Part shown: positions 12,335 through 23,696 of the stretch, one piece after another
Numbering within the stretch: position 1 is the stretch's first letter
Layout of the letters: every line of letters starts with the position of its first letter
Assembly (NCBI GenBank): GCA_019096065.1
Contig: JAGUCH010000005.1
Span: 5,828,001 to 5,892,000, forward strand
From: Paracyclopina nana
Taxonomy: Eukaryota > Arthropoda > Copepoda > Cyclopoida > Cyclopettidae
Direction: 5' to 3'
Length of the DNA stretch: 64,000 bases
Translations under genes and position numbers: made by a program
Notes under the pieces: model-generated
The model's input: only the letters and a program-made list of their open reading frames with translations
Told to the model about the DNA's origin: nothing
The model's database searches: none

Positions 12335-12551
12335 TGGCGTCAGTTCTCAGTCTCTTTGCATAAGAGGCCCTTTCCTAGAAGAGGGAAGGTTTGAGAAGCA
12401 GCCGAAGAAGGTTAGTGAGTGGAAAATTTCCGCCACCCTTGGCAGCATCACGACATAAGTGTGAGCAGCCGGAGAAGGTTTCGTGAGTGGAACAGTGAAA
12501 GTTCCGCCACCCTTGGCAGCATCACAACAAAAAAGTGTCAACAAAGTGTCC

Positions 12552-15500
12552 ATGAGCCAGGACTCAATTAAAAGTGCTGGCGAAGAAGAGTGGCATACTG
12601 CAGATCAGAACGTATTTGCAGCACTTCAAAGGCAAGTGAAAGCCTTAGAAGAAGCCAAAGAAGAAGCGGAGGGCCCCGAAGATACGCTTTTGGCAGCCAC
12701 AAATAGTGACGAGGACACATTTGACACAAGTGTGGTCAGAGCAAATTTAGCGATGACCGAGAAGGAGATTCCAACTGACTTGCAATTGGCAATCGGAAAG
12801 CTATCCGAAGCCAGAGGTGCAAGAGCACTCGAGGACCTCACCAAACAAATACATAGTCTCAATGGACACAAGAGTTGGTTGTCCAGGCACATGAATGCCG
12901 GAGAGAAGCTATGCGAGGCCCTGGAAAGGCAGAAGGACATTTCAGTTTCAGAAGCAAAAGAGCTCCAGAAGCTGAAACAAAAGTTGGTCGACCAGGAGAA
13001 TAGCATCATGCAGATTTTAAATAACCTGCCGGACGAGACCCGAGTCACTCAAGCTGACAAGGTCAAGGAGATGTTCGAGAGAAAGGATGCCCTGGAATTG
13101 AAAGCACTGGCAATCACAGGCCGGTACGAAAAGGCCAACCCAACTGCCATATCGGCATCAAATGCACCGGCATCAGAGGACAGAAAAATTGTCAAGCCGG
13201 ATGCAAATTTGAAGCCGAAAACGCTGAAGACTGGTGCTACAGCCATTGAGCTGCAGGTTTTTTTGAGGACTTGGAAGACCTACGTTCAAGAGTCGGAGAT
13301 CCAGAAGAAGTCCATCGACGCCCAGCACACTTACAGTCTGGTATTATTTGATGCCAATCTATCAGCCAAGATTTCAGCAAAGTTGAGTGCGGAATCGCCC
13401 CTTTTCATACAAGATGAAAATGTGGGCACTCCTTGGATCCTTTCAATGGAGAGGATCGTAGTAAACGAGTTCCAGCTGGCGTTTCCATTGTCTAAGAGAA
13501 GACTGGAGTGCTTTCGTCACAAAAGTACAAACCCAAGCGAGCTGCATGGAACGAGTTGGGCTGCATTTGAGCTGAAATGCAAAGCAGCCGAGTTCGAGAG
13601 CATGGACATAGAGACGGTAATGAAGTACCTCTATATGAGCTCTCTAGCTAATAAAGCCTTACGGAAAGAGCTTATCAAGGCCGACAACTTAGCTGGCGGC
13701 AAAGCAACGATGGATGAGCTCAAATCGGCTGGCAATATGTATGATGTTAATACAGCCACCGAAGAGGGTTACGAGAACCCTACCGTGAAGAAGGCTGGGC
13801 CTACTGCTTATCGCAAGAAAAAGGCCATGGGCTCGAATGCTGGGGCTGAGGCCGCAGGTTCAAGCCAGAAGAAGAAGCATGGAGGTTGCTTTGAATGCGG
13901 AAGTAAAGAGCACCTCCGACCAAATTGTCCGAAGGCACCAACCTGTCAATTTTGCAAGAAGAAGGGTCATGGGGCGGACAAATGCTTCAAGAAGAAAGGC
14001 AAGGGCGAGGGTGGCGAGAAGAAGCCGAACGGGAACCCGACGAAAGCCATTAAAAAATTCACAGTTAAGTTGCCTTTGAGTTTTGATTTTTCTAGCACGT
14101 TGGAGTGTAAAAATGCTATTGCTTGCAATGAGGCAATACGCATTATGAAAAAATCAAAAGATAGATACTCTCTGCCGTTCATTTTTCAGAGTCGCATCAA
14201 GAGGATGGAGGAAGATGACGGAGGGGCAGGGGTTATCAAGATGGCGAAGACCAAGAGCAGAAAAAAGAAGGAGATGCAGCAGAAGATCTCCAAGGCAGTG
14301 AGCGGGCTGCGGCCCTCATGCCTACCCAATGCTACCAGGGTCACGTCATCAAGGCCAACTCCCAAGGCCAAGCTATTATTTTGCCCTGAGGTAGGGTCTG
14401 CTTTCTCTACGTATTGCCTGCCAGATACTGGAGCAACCATTACTGTGGTTGATGAGAAAGTTGCAGCGGAGATGGGGATGCCAATATATCCCAATCCGGA
14501 GACCGTCAGGAGCGTTGATGGCACCGAAGTGAAGACGAGCAGAACATGTGAGATTGCAATATCACGTGGCATGAAAGTGGTTGTAGTAACCAATGCAGTG
14601 GTCGCTTCACTTGGTGACGATGAAGAGGTGATTGTCGACTGGCAGACACTGGAGATATTAGGCGTGGTTGGCCTAAACATTAACTCCACGGCAATCGCAG
14701 CAACCACAATGGATATGACTCTGGAGAGCTTGAAGCTCAAATATGCAGAGGTCTTTGCAGACAAGCTTGACAAAACCAGGTTTATGAAGGGTGAACCCAT
14801 GAAGATCCACCTAGTGGATGGGGACATAAAACCTATGAGGATCTCTTCAACCAATGCCATACCGGTGCATCTCAAAGCAGCGGCGGATAAGTGCATTAAG
14901 GATTTGGAGGATGCCGACATTGTCAAGAAGCTGAAGCCAGGGGAGATGACAGATTGGACCTCTAGAGGTTTCTTTGTAATCAAGTCTGATGGCAAATCAG
15001 TCAGGTTGGTTACGGACTTCGTCCAGCTGAACAAGTACGTGAAGAGACCAACCCACCCCTTTACGTCTGCATTCCATTTGTTGAAGAGCATCCCTGCAAA
15101 GGCTCAGTGGTTTGTGGTCGGAGACTGTGCGCAGGGATACCACCAGATCAAGTTGGAAGAAAAGTCATCCTACTTGACTACATTTTTGCTACCACAGGGA
15201 AGATTCCGTTATGTGAGAGCTCCCATGGGGCTCACATCTTCCAGCGATGAGTGGTGCTGCAGGAGTGACATGATCATGACTGGCCTGAACGGAAAGGGAG
15301 TCAAATTGGTCGATGATGTCCTCATCTGGGGAGAAACAGAGCAGGAAGCCCTGCACAATCTGGATGTCCTCCTCAGCAACTGCAAAACCTATGGTGTCAG
15401 CTTATCACCCAAAAAGCTGCACATGGGTGAACGTGTCAAGTTTGCTGGATTCATGGTCAGCAAGAATGGTGTAGAACCACACGATGACAACTTGAAAGCA

Positions 15501-17936
15501 ATCAGGGAGTACCCAAGGCCAGCCAACCAGTCGGATGTGCGAAGCTTTTTGGGATTGGCTCAAACTTTAGGAAGTTTCTTGCCTGATTTGGCCCACATGT
15601 CAGCTTCATTGAGGGAGCTAACCAAGGCCAAAGTTCAGTTTCAGTGGTTACCAAGACACGAAGAAGACTTCAAACAGCTGAAGAAGATCCTGACCGGACC
15701 TTTGTTGGTGAAGCATTTTGATGTCAACAAGACCACAGTGTTGACAACAGATGCCAGCAGGTTATATGGCATCGGCTACATTCTAACTCAGTATGACCCA
15801 AAAGACCTGGACAGGAGCTACCTGATTACCTGTGGGTCCAAGGTCAACTCCGCTGCTGAGAAGAATTATGCAACTATTGAGCTGGAGTTGCTGGGAATAG
15901 TCTATGGATGTGAGAAGAGCTCGCATTTTCTGCATGGCTGCCCAAAATTTTTGGTGAAGACTGACCACAAGCCTTTACTTGGTATTATGAACAAGGACAT
16001 GGCAGAGATCACTAACTCCAGACTCTTGAGGCTTAGGGAGAGGCTACTACCGTTCAACTTCGATTTGGTCTACCTTGAGGGGAAGTTAAACTTCATTGCA
16101 GATGCCTTGTCAAGACATCCCATTAACTTCTCAGATGACCACCCAGACACTGAAGAAACAGAAACTTTGAAGAACTCAAAGATCAGCGTAATCTCAGCCC
16201 TCTCTGTCTCAGCACAAGAAGATCCGGCATTCCAAGAAATCCATGATGCAGCAAGAGCTGACAAGGAGTATCAGGATCTAATTGAGGCCATCCAGGAAGA
16301 CCTTCATCATCATAAGAAGAAGGGTGTGGCCATTCATGCATTAAAGCTGGTGCCCCAAAACCTTTGGGGGCAGCTTTCAGTCCAAGATGGAATGGTTGTC
16401 ATTGATGGGAAACGTGTCTTCGTACCAAAGGAAGCACGTCCATTCATCTTGAGGACTCTTCATATTGCGCATCCTGGGCAAACGAAGAGCCTGGCTACGG
16501 CCAGACAATTCTACTATTGGAGTGGTATGACCAAGGATACCAGACAATCAGTAGAAGAGTGCGAAATGTGCCAGAAGTACATGGCCTCTTTACCGCATGA
16601 TGAAGAAGGCGAGAACATGGTACCAACGGCCCCAATGCAGAGTATTGCAATGGATTTGGGCCATCATGAAGGGGCAGACTATTTAATAGTTGTGGACACC
16701 TTCAGTGGTTGGCCTTGGATTTTCAAGATGGTAAGATACACTAGTGAGGAAATCATCAAGAAGTTGACGATCATTTTTGCCACATTTGGGTACCCGATCG
16801 TGATGAGATCCGACAACGCTGGATGCTTCATCTCTCATGAAATAATTGAGTTTTGTAAAGAGCATGGCATTATCGCCACCACCAGCAGCCCTTATCACCA
16901 CGAGTCCAACGGGACCGAGGAAGCTAGTGTGAAAAACATGCAAAGGCTGGTTATGAAAACCAAGACCCTAAGGGAGATGGATGTCGCTGTGCTGGAATTT
17001 CGAAATCTGGCACGTGCTGACGCCAACTCCCCTGCGAAGATGTTTTTGGGCCGTCATTTAAGGACGAATTTACCAATCTTGCATGAGATGACAAAGCTTG
17101 AGATGCCAGAACCCAGAGCTAAAAAGAAGCAATTGCCTAAGGAGATCATTCCAGATTTCAAGGTGGGGGAAAAAGTGCGCATGCAAAATGCGGTCACTAA
17201 GCTATGGGAGGATGTTGTAGTAATCCTCGAAGTTTGGCATTCCAGTAGAAGCTACGTCATCAAAAATGATGATGGCGTGATAATTGTGAGGAATAAGCGC
17301 TTCTTACGCAAGCATAATGTGCAGGTGGCTGACCTCGATGCAAATGCATCTTTATGGCTAGTAATTGAAGCACCTCACTCAACGCCCAGCATCGAAAAAA
17401 ATTGTCCCCCTGTAAATTGCACTTGGTCGGAGGTTATTATGGTTCCGCAAGGCTCCAGTGAGGAGGACAAGTCAGCTGCCGAGGCAACTGGCAGAGATGT
17501 CACGCATTGGATCTTCTATGGAGTGGCCTTTTGCGCTTTGATGGCTTTGCTATGGATTGGACTGCGGTTCAGGAAATGGCGGAAGAAGGCCAGCGCGAGG
17601 AAAAGGGCCAGAGACTCACGGTTGATCATGCACTCTCAAGCGGCCGCAAATGTGCAGCCACAGGTCTACCCCCAAGCCCCTGCCCCATATGGCTGTCCAG
17701 GCTACGTGTCACCCTATGTCACGCCCTTCGCCTCGACAATGTCCATCGCCCCGACCCCTCATCCGATGGTTTACCAACCTTTCCCAGGAGTTGTACAGAG
17801 CTTGCCAAACATGGCTTATGGAGCCTCCCCGCTGGGAAGTTCACCAACGGTTTCGCATCCTGACTCGCCCCCCTTGCAGGAGGAGGAGCAGAGACGGCGA
17901 AATCGTCTCTTTGCCATCTCTTACAACAATATCTAA
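12552..17936 (+). CDS. Gag-Pol polyprotein of the LTR element
   Basis: One frame of about 1,794 residues from the first ATG. Gag occupies roughly the first 440 residues with predicted coiled-coil character. Two CCHC zinc knuckles follow (about 446-480), then the protease (LPDTGA, about 622), reverse transcriptase (active-site LVDDV, about 919), RNase H (TTDAS, about 1065) and integrase (HHCC zinc motif about 1303-1339, then the DD-E core). After integrase there is a hydrophobic segment (about 1652-1676) followed by a basic stretch and a Pro/Tyr-rich tail. A membrane segment fused behind Pol is unusual for this family. Confidence 0.93.
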   Translation: MSQDSIKSAGEEEWHTADQNVFAALQRQVKALEEAKEEAEGPEDTLLAATNSDEDTFDTSVVRANLAMTEKEIPTDLQLAIGKLSEARGARALEDLTKQIHSLNGHKSWLSRHMNAGEKLCEALERQKDISVSEAKELQKLKQKLVDQENSIMQILNNLPDETRVTQADKVKEMFERKDALELKALAITGRYEKANPTAISASNAPASEDRKIVKPDANLKPKTLKTGATAIELQVFLRTWKTYVQESEIQKKSIDAQHTYSLVLFDANLSAKISAKLSAESPLFIQDENVGTPWILSMERIVVNEFQLAFPLSKRRLECFRHKSTNPSELHGTSWAAFELKCKAAEFESMDIETVMKYLYMSSLANKALRKELIKADNLAGGKATMDELKSAGNMYDVNTATEEGYENPTVKKAGPTAYRKKKAMGSNAGAEAAGSSQKKKHGGCFECGSKEHLRPNCPKAPTCQFCKKKGHGADKCFKKKGKGEGGEKKPNGNPTKAIKKFTVKLPLSFDFSSTLECKNAIACNEAIRIMKKSKDRYSLPFIFQSRIKRMEEDDGGAGVIKMAKTKSRKKKEMQQKISKAVSGLRPSCLPNATRVTSSRPTPKAKLLFCPEVGSAFSTYCLPDTGATITVVDEKVAAEMGMPIYPNPETVRSVDGTEVKTSRTCEIAISRGMKVVVVTNAVVASLGDDEEVIVDWQTLEILGVVGLNINSTAIAATTMDMTLESLKLKYAEVFADKLDKTRFMKGEPMKIHLVDGDIKPMRISSTNAIPVHLKAAADKCIKDLEDADIVKKLKPGEMTDWTSRGFFVIKSDGKSVRLVTDFVQLNKYVKRPTHPFTSAFHLLKSIPAKAQWFVVGDCAQGYHQIKLEEKSSYLTTFLLPQGRFRYVRAPMGLTSSSDEWCCRSDMIMTGLNGKGVKLVDDVLIWGETEQEALHNLDVLLSNCKTYGVSLSPKKLHMGERVKFAGFMVSKNGVEPHDDNLKAIREYPRPANQSDVRSFLGLAQTLGSFLPDLAHMSASLRELTKAKVQFQWLPRHEEDFKQLKKILTGPLLVKHFDVNKTTVLTTDASRLYGIGYILTQYDPKDLDRSYLITCGSKVNSAAEKNYATIELELLGIVYGCEKSSHFLHGCPKFLVKTDHKPLLGIMNKDMAEITNSRLLRLRERLLPFNFDLVYLEGKLNFIADALSRHPINFSDDHPDTEETETLKNSKISVISALSVSAQEDPAFQEIHDAARADKEYQDLIEAIQEDLHHHKKKGVAIHALKLVPQNLWGQLSVQDGMVVIDGKRVFVPKEARPFILRTLHIAHPGQTKSLATARQFYYWSGMTKDTRQSVEECEMCQKYMASLPHDEEGENMVPTAPMQSIAMDLGHHEGADYLIVVDTFSGWPWIFKMVRYTSEEIIKKLTIIFATFGYPIVMRSDNAGCFISHEIIEFCKEHGIIATTSSPYHHESNGTEEASVKNMQRLVMKTKTLREMDVAVLEFRNLARADANSPAKMFLGRHLRTNLPILHEMTKLEMPEPRAKKKQLPKEIIPDFKVGEKVRMQNAVTKLWEDVVVILEVWHSSRSYVIKNDDGVIIVRNKRFLRKHNVQVADLDANASLWLVIEAPHSTPSIEKNCPPVNCTWSEVIMVPQGSSEEDKSAAEATGRDVTHWIFYGVAFCALMALLWIGLRFRKWRKKASARKRARDSRLIMHSQAAANVQPQVYPQAPAPYGCPGYVSPYVTPFASTMSIAPTPHPMVYQPFPGVVQSLPNMAYGASPLGSSPTVSHPDSPPLQEEEQRRRNRLFAISYNNI

Positions 17937-17960
17937 AGTGTTTTTCTCTGTGTTGCAGGC

Positions 17961-18734
17961 ATGTCAGAAGCCCGAGGTGACCGTTCCCCCATTGATTGGG
18001 ATCATCCCGATTGGGACCCCAACGCACCTGTAGATGAGCGCCTGATCGCACCAGCGCCACTCGATGTAGCCACCCTCAATGAGCTGGACGATGTAGCCAA
18101 GCTCAAAGCCGAATTGGCGAAGGCCAAGGAGGAAGTCTATGATGCCCAGTACAGGATCACCGAACTGGAGCATAACCTGGCTGAGGCCAACCAGGAGGTC
18201 AGGGACCTCATTTGGACGAAGGATGTGCTGCGTGCGGATTTGAAGCACCAGTACAATGGCTACAGGCAAATGCTGGACAAAATCTTCGACAATATCCACA
18301 AGGCCATGAACTCGCCTGGCAAGAAATGGAAGCGGACTCGGATTGTCCCCATGACACCCCTGAGGGTAGTTGTTGACGCCGAAGGGGTCCGCAGAATCTC
18401 CAGACCGTGTTACGAGAACGCGGAATCTGCCAAGCACGATGGGTTCTCGGCCAGGGCCGGTAAGGCATATACCCGTCAAGGCATAATGCTGGAGGCCGAG
18501 CTCATTGGATTCGGTCAACTGGACAAGGCATGCAAATTGGATGATGGTTCCGAAGATGAAGCTTCCGTCACGAAGTCCGAGGTCATCAAGATCCTAGACT
18601 TGAAGCGTGACGAGTTGGCCAGAGATGATCGCCAGAAGTACGGCATTTTTGTAGCTGCAATGGTAGCTATTGGTGTTGGCATGTTCATATGGTGCACCAA
18701 TGGAGGGGAGGTTGCTTTGACGACATCGCCTTGA
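17961..18734 (+). CDS. Extra downstream ORF of the LTR element, membrane-anchored coiled-coil protein
   Basis: This 257-residue ORF lies between pol and the 3' LTR, the place where env-like genes sit in errantivirus-type elements. A pyrimidine-rich tract ending TTGCAG (to about 17,958) lies just before its ATG, so it may be reached by splicing, as known for env genes. Residues about 45-90 look like a coiled coil, and a hydrophobic segment near the C end (about 230-248, IFVAAMVAIGVGMFIW) could span a membrane. There is no signal peptide and no recognisable envelope family, so its role is unknown. Confidence 0.8.
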   Translation: MSEARGDRSPIDWDHPDWDPNAPVDERLIAPAPLDVATLNELDDVAKLKAELAKAKEEVYDAQYRITELEHNLAEANQEVRDLIWTKDVLRADLKHQYNGYRQMLDKIFDNIHKAMNSPGKKWKRTRIVPMTPLRVVVDAEGVRRISRPCYENAESAKHDGFSARAGKAYTRQGIMLEAELIGFGQLDKACKLDDGSEDEASVTKSEVIKILDLKRDELARDDRQKYGIFVAAMVAIGVGMFIWCTNGGEVALTTSP

Positions 18735-18959
18735 AGAGCAACATAGAGAAATGAAGACACTGGATCGGATGATGGAACTGAATTTTGATACGCTATGCAT
18801 TTTTCCTATTTTTCTATTTCATTAGGTTTTTTATGCTCTTATCGAAATTCTCGCTTGCTAGGTATATCATAAATCCTAGGCCCCAAAATTAGTGTAGTTC
18901 GAGGTCAATTGATAGGCTAATATGTTAGTGATTACAGCTACCCAGGGGTATCCGTACCC

Positions 18960-18971
18960 ACTTGGGGGAGG
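18960..18971 (+). other. Polypurine tract of the LTR element
   Basis: A G-rich run (TTGGGGGAGG) ends directly at the 3' LTR, the standard place for second-strand priming in LTR elements. Confidence 0.7.
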
Positions 18972-19257
18972 TGTTATATCACGTTGAAACGTACTTCCCT
19001 ATATTGACTCTCACGTGTAACCTACATAGCTAGATACTCCCCTCTCGCGCGTGCATGCATTCATTCTTTCTGTCTCGCTTAAGCTTGCACTGAATTACAC
19101 TCAGTACACATCTCGTATCAAAGTGGATACGTTCGCCTCGATCTGGTAAATCTCGGCGTAGTAGTGCTCACGGTTTCCTGGTACAAGACCAGGGATCCAA
19201 CCGACGTAGCTCGAGTAGTAGTGCCTTAAGTGTCACCCACGAGGTCGGGACCAACCA
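18972..19257 (+). repeat. 3' LTR
   Basis: This 286-bp LTR looks identical to the 5' LTR by eye and is followed by ACATT, the target duplication that also precedes the 5' LTR. Confidence 0.95.
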
Positions 19258-19262
19258 ACATT

Positions 19263-22200
19263 CTCAACTTTCATATTTTTTTTAGAGCTATCATAGCTCA
19301 TCAATTAGCAGGGATTTTCAGCTCTGCGCGTGGCCTTCGACAGCTTATAATTTTGAGAGTTGGAAAAAACCCACTTATGCAGTAAATCATCTTCTGTTCT
19401 GGACCCTCCATTTATGAGAGCCCATCTTTTGACGTTTGGCCTCGTCAATCCACTGCTGATTTTGGCTCCTCGTATCAGTGGCAGAATGTCAAGCCTATGA
19501 CCTTTCATTTGTCAGTTTTCCCCCCAGAAAATCACATTTTATCCATGCTGAGAGGTGCATTTTGGCATATTGGAATGAGGCTGATTTTCGTCTGCTCAAT
19601 TGGATTCAACAGGGATGTGCCAAACGTTGTATCTGACTGTGTCTTTTCTGGCTGGTTGGCCATGGGCAAGGCCGAGTTGTGCTGCAGAGATGAGCATCAT
19701 TTTGACAATGTAAAGGTATAACCAAAACAACCTATTGTTTGCACAAAGAATCTATAGGCTGCTCTGTGGTATTTGCGTCGTTTTATAATATTCTGAGTTT
19801 TACTGCATAATTTTACAGCTGGGGAAATCAAAACCTTGGCCCAATTTTTTTATCATGGGATTTCCACCATTTTTCAATTCAAATGCTTTTTTATGATCGT
19901 TAGCATTCCTCGAAATAGTGATGCTGTCAGAAATCAAGCGGGGAATGCTGCAAGGTTTCCTTTGTGTCTGTTTGGACCTTTTTATGCTTCATTTTTCATC
20001 TTTTTGAGGGTCCCAAAAATCGAGATCAGTATCTATTATTATTCTTATATCCTTGCTGTATTTTTATCTTGAGCTGAAATGAAATCATTCAATATTTCCC
20101 GTAAGTTATAAAATCACTTTGTAGCATTATTTGGGCTCAATGCCTAAAAGCTGACAGATTTGTGAAAATATCCACTAGCTGTCAATTTTGCCTTCAATTT
20201 CCAATGCTGAAAACCATAAGGATCATCCTCAGTTTGGATGTACTATAATTAGCATGCAAGCAAGGACAGCATCTTTGGCACCAGTTATTAGTGGTTAATC
20301 TGCCTAGTAAGGTGACCTGCTATTTGAGAAACCATTGTTTGAGCTCGACCCTATATTGCTTAAAAGCCACACTAGATGAGCATCTTAAAATATAGTCATA
20401 ATGCCCTCATTTCCTTCCTGGTTTTGGGCTGACTGCACACTCATCTCGCAAATGATTATGGAGGAAAAGCGAAGGCCATAAAAGATTGTTGCGCTAACTA
20501 AGGAAGTCCTAATTCGTCATTCACCAAACAAATCACCAAGATTTTCAGCAACTTTTTTAAGCATGCTACCCCACCAAACAAATCGATGATTTTTGAATTC
20601 TTTTCAGCTTAGCTGTCCGTTAACTCAAAAAGGAACAATTATACACAAGTGTTCCTTTTTCAATTAACGCACCCCCTAAATAAAAAATCTCTTATAAAAC
20701 GAAATTTTGTATTTATACTGATCAGGGAAAATTCCAAAATGGCATTTCTGGTTCTATGCTACAAAAAGGTTTCATTTTAAAATTAATTACTCATTGATTT
20801 GGACCCAAATATCTTCGAGAGAGATGAATCATCATGATGGAGTCATCAAGTAGAGAGGGCGTGAAATGGGTAAAAACTGCATTATTTTGGGCACGCCCGA
20901 AATTTTTGAGCAAAGTCATCGCGCTCATAATTGCTCAAGTTAATGAAGCTGTCTATGATGCTCGCACACGATGATTTTCCCTCAGTGCATAATAAGTATA
21001 GTATTTTAACGACTTGCTAGTACAAGTTATTAAGTCCACGGCCAAGTTTTGTAATTAATGCAAAGTTGAGCATCTGTCACGTGGATCTTGCTCTGGCACC
21101 AATTTTTTTTTGGAGCTACCATTGATCTTCATCCGTTGAAGAGTTCTTCAACAATCAATTTGCGCCGTGTTAACATGCTTTTGCCCATAAGAAGTGATCA
21201 AACAAGCTGATACGGGCTTTTTCAAAATTAATCATTGATCTTATCAAGGGTTTTTTCGTGCCTAAAAAAAGGCAACTTCCTCGTTATTTTACTGTTTTTT
21301 TCCACTAGGAAAACCGCAATTAGCCGCATATTTTAGAATTGCATTTGAAGTTGCGGCAAATGTCTCATTTTCAAGCCACTTTTGGCTCACTTTGCAAATA
21401 TGCTCCCAAAGGTCAACTTGATAAGGAAAATGGCTCAAATCCTCCCTGATAATCTTGAGCAGCTCAAATTCCCAGCCTATCGTTTGTCGTCATCCGGAAT
21501 CCACGCGCAAATAAAATGCCCCAGCCATCGTTTTTATTTTGGGCCAGGCCAGCATTGATTCCGGTGGAATCCGAGAAAAAAAAGAGGCCGTTAATTCAAG
21601 GACTGCAATTTCACGGCTCTCGATGGGAATCAAATTGAGGCAGAAAATTAAAAAAACCGCTTTAAAAAGGTCGATTCTCGAGGAAATCAATTCAAAAACC
21701 GACAAAAGCATCGATGATGCATTAAACCTGCCTCTTGACCATGGGTAGCCGAAGGTTGGCATCCGGGATGATCCGCCAGCTTTTGGCCCGATGAGATAAA
21801 GTGGGCATTATTGGAACGGCGCAAAATCCACGAACGAGCGAGGTCGCACGTGCTGCCGAAATTAGCTGAAATGGCGAATAAATGCAAATGAGATTAGAAA
21901 TGTCAATTGCAAAGGTTGAACGAACTGCGATCGTTTTGCAATTAGAAGCAAAGAACGCGTGGTCAATCACTAAATAACTACGGTCATTCCCGCCCCCTTG
22001 AGCCATGATTTTTCCAGCAAAATAATGATCATCTTGAGAGCTCGGATCTGCCAATTTCTCAACGCAACGGACGCCACCAGACGCTCATAATTCACCATTT
22101 GCCAGAGAGTCGGGATTAAACATTTGAAAAGGGCAAAAAGTCGAAAATGCTCGATTATTTTTTCGATGAAAGAGGTGCCATGGAGCAAAAAAATGCTATA

Positions 22201-22600
22201 TGGCCGCTAAAGATCTGCATGACAAGAGCCCATTATCATTACAGCCCTTATGCAACACTTTAAGGATGAATAGCATGCCCGTTATTATGACAAGTGGCAT
22301 ATCAAGCCCTTTTCAGCCCGCGCGCCTTAATGATGCGTTTAATGAGATATTAATCTTTGTCCAAAAAAGAATAAGCACTTAATATTCCAAAGATTGAGCC
22401 AATTAACACAATGTGACAATAGGCCAAAATCTAGGCATCCTAAAAAATCCTAAGGATGCTGAAATCTTGATTTTAAAAGACGCTACATTTTGGGCTAAGC
22501 CGAAAACAAGAGAAAGTCCAATAAAGTGGAGCGGTCAGCATTCCTGTTTTCCCGTAATAATCCCGCGTAAAAAATCCAGTTTGCGCACTGCTTAGCGTAA
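19263..22600. other. Intergenic AT-rich DNA
   Basis: No convincing gene, RNA or full element is seen. The longest frames are unsupported. A 52-bp hairpin at 20,618-20,669 is annotated separately. Confidence 0.4.
20618..20669. repeat. Short hairpin repeat, copy 1
   Basis: CGTTAACTCAAAAAGGAAC is followed after a short loop by its near reverse complement (GTTCCTTTTTCAATTAACG) and ACCCCC. The same hairpin occurs at 53,036-53,091, so it is a repeat family, probably a very small MITE or foldback. Confidence 0.7.

Positions 22601-23696
<1,096 letters not shown>

Larger units (their letters stand above)
12049..19257 (+). mobile_element. Ty3/Gypsy-type LTR retrotransposon, whole-looking
   Basis: The element has two 286-bp LTRs, one long gag-pol frame, and a second ORF before the 3' LTR. 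It is flanked by the 5-bp duplication ACATT (12044-12048 and 19258-19262). Domain order protease, reverse transcriptase, RNase H, integrase places it in Ty3/Gypsy (Metaviridae). The two LTRs look identical by eye over their whole length, so insertion is very recent on an evolutionary scale. It looks whole, with no obvious breaks in its main frames. Confidence 0.95.
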
